A stretch of DNA of 64,000 nt, from contig MOWL01000067.1 of assembly GCA_002110485.1 (NCBI GenBank), forward strand, positions 4,154,001 to 4,218,000, written 5' to 3'. The translations under genes and the position numbers were made by a program. The DNA is from Emergomyces orientalis (Eukaryota; Ascomycota; Eurotiomycetes; Onygenales; Ajellomycetaceae). Of the stretch, positions 63,386-64,000 are shown one piece after another (the first letter of the stretch is position 1; the number at the start of each line of letters is the position of its first letter). Under the pieces are notes generated by a model. That model was not told the DNA's origin and made no database searches. It worked only from the letters and a program-made list of their open reading frames with translations.

Positions 63386-64000
63386 ATGGCGAAGGATGAG
63401 CGGCCCAGTGCGGCGGACAAGGGCAAAGGAAAGGTGGACGATGTCAGGGAACTGAATGGGGAGAAAAAAGATGTTAAGGATGGCAAACCTCTTACGAATG
63501 GGAAGAAGGAGGAGGAACCAAAGGAAGGTATGGAAGGGAGCTAAAAATACAATACGCGCCATTTTGTTTTTTATGCCCGGCCAGCCCTCTTGGATTGGGA
63601 TGGCCTGGCCACATCGTTATGAAATGGAAGCTGACAAACATGGGTATTGGACATTTGCAGAAGATCTTAGTGAAGAGGATCAACAATTGAAAAACGAACT
63701 TGAGATGCTCGTTGAGAGGTTACAGGTTAGTTGTTGCTCACCAGGGTTAGGGTCACTTGGGAGCTCTCTCTTAGAGTATAGTTTTGAAGGCCAAAGGAAC
63801 CTAACACGAGATGCGCTTTTAATTTATTCAGGAGCCGGATACATCTCTTTACAAACCTGCTCTGGAAGCGATTAAGAACTTCATCAAGACGTCTACCTCT
63901 TCTATGACAGCTGTGCCGAAACCTCTTAAATTCCTTCGACCGCATTTCGACGAGCTTACTGCGATTTACGAACGATGGCAGGCGGGTGATGATAAGGTAT
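63386..64000 (+). CDS. RPN1: 26S proteasome regulatory subunit RPN1, N-terminal part
   Basis: Exons 63386-63527, 63661-63725 and 63832 to the window end are in consistent phase; about 125 residues are visible. The Lys/Glu-rich N-terminus is followed by the conserved LSEEDQQLKNELEMLVERLQ across exon 2 and EPDTSLYKPALEAIKNF, TSSMTAVPKPLKFLRPHF and IYERWQ, diagnostic of Rpn1/PSMD2. Rpn1 is the largest non-ATPase subunit of the proteasome base, a docking site for ubiquitin receptors and Ubp6. The rest of the gene, including the toroidal repeats, lies outside. The first intron is 133 bp. Confidence 0.9.

Overview
The window is eukaryotic nuclear DNA from a filamentous ascomycete. The genes carry short GT-AG introns (mostly about 50-120 bp), are loosely spaced on both strands, and have family-typical fungal architectures. 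The signs point to Eurotiomycetes, probably Onygenales (Blastomyces/Emmonsia-like): ordinary-GC gene tracts are broken by a very AT-rich island of decayed repeats. The order is an inference, not a proof.

Left arm (1-15.4 kb): a SET/MYND methyltransferase-like gene cut by the window edge; a shortened PAQR/hemolysin-III membrane protein; the mitochondrial arginine-pathway carbamoyl-phosphate synthase large chain (CPA2) with a perfect Gcn4/CpcA site upstream; a coiled-coil protein; a protein with a Cys-rich C-terminus; and a small three-exon gene of 84 residues.

Central island (15498-37657, 22.2 kb): one Tc1/mariner-type DNA transposon with 164-bp terminal inverted repeats and a TA duplication, swollen by nested non-LTR retrotransposons. 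Removing the inserts leaves about 3.1 kb with two convergent, point-mutated genes: a DDE transposase and an unrecognised second ORF. Inside it, LINE C (5'-truncated, poly-A tail) went into the transposase frame. A full-length LINE A with two intact ORFs then went into the 3' UTR of LINE C. A second LINE A-derived composite sits further into the transposase frame; it holds three smaller LINE A fragments, and LINE B sits inside its 3' part. Target-site duplications (10-14 bp) support the order.

Right arm (37.7-64 kb): a GPATCH11-like G-patch/DUF4187 protein and a divergent HNH-like protein; a cytochrome P450; a small secreted protein with an acidic tail; a frameshifted ACC deaminase pseudogene; the dual-specificity phosphatase PPS1; the mismatch-repair protein MLH1; a type II membrane glycosyltransferase-like protein; and the start of the proteasome base subunit RPN1.

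The genes are unrelated housekeeping and accessory functions and do not form a pathway cluster. The most unusual object is the two-gene mariner with its dated nest of LINEs, one of which looks recently active. Exon boundaries were derived by hand from splice signals, reading-frame phase and family similarity; no database search was run.
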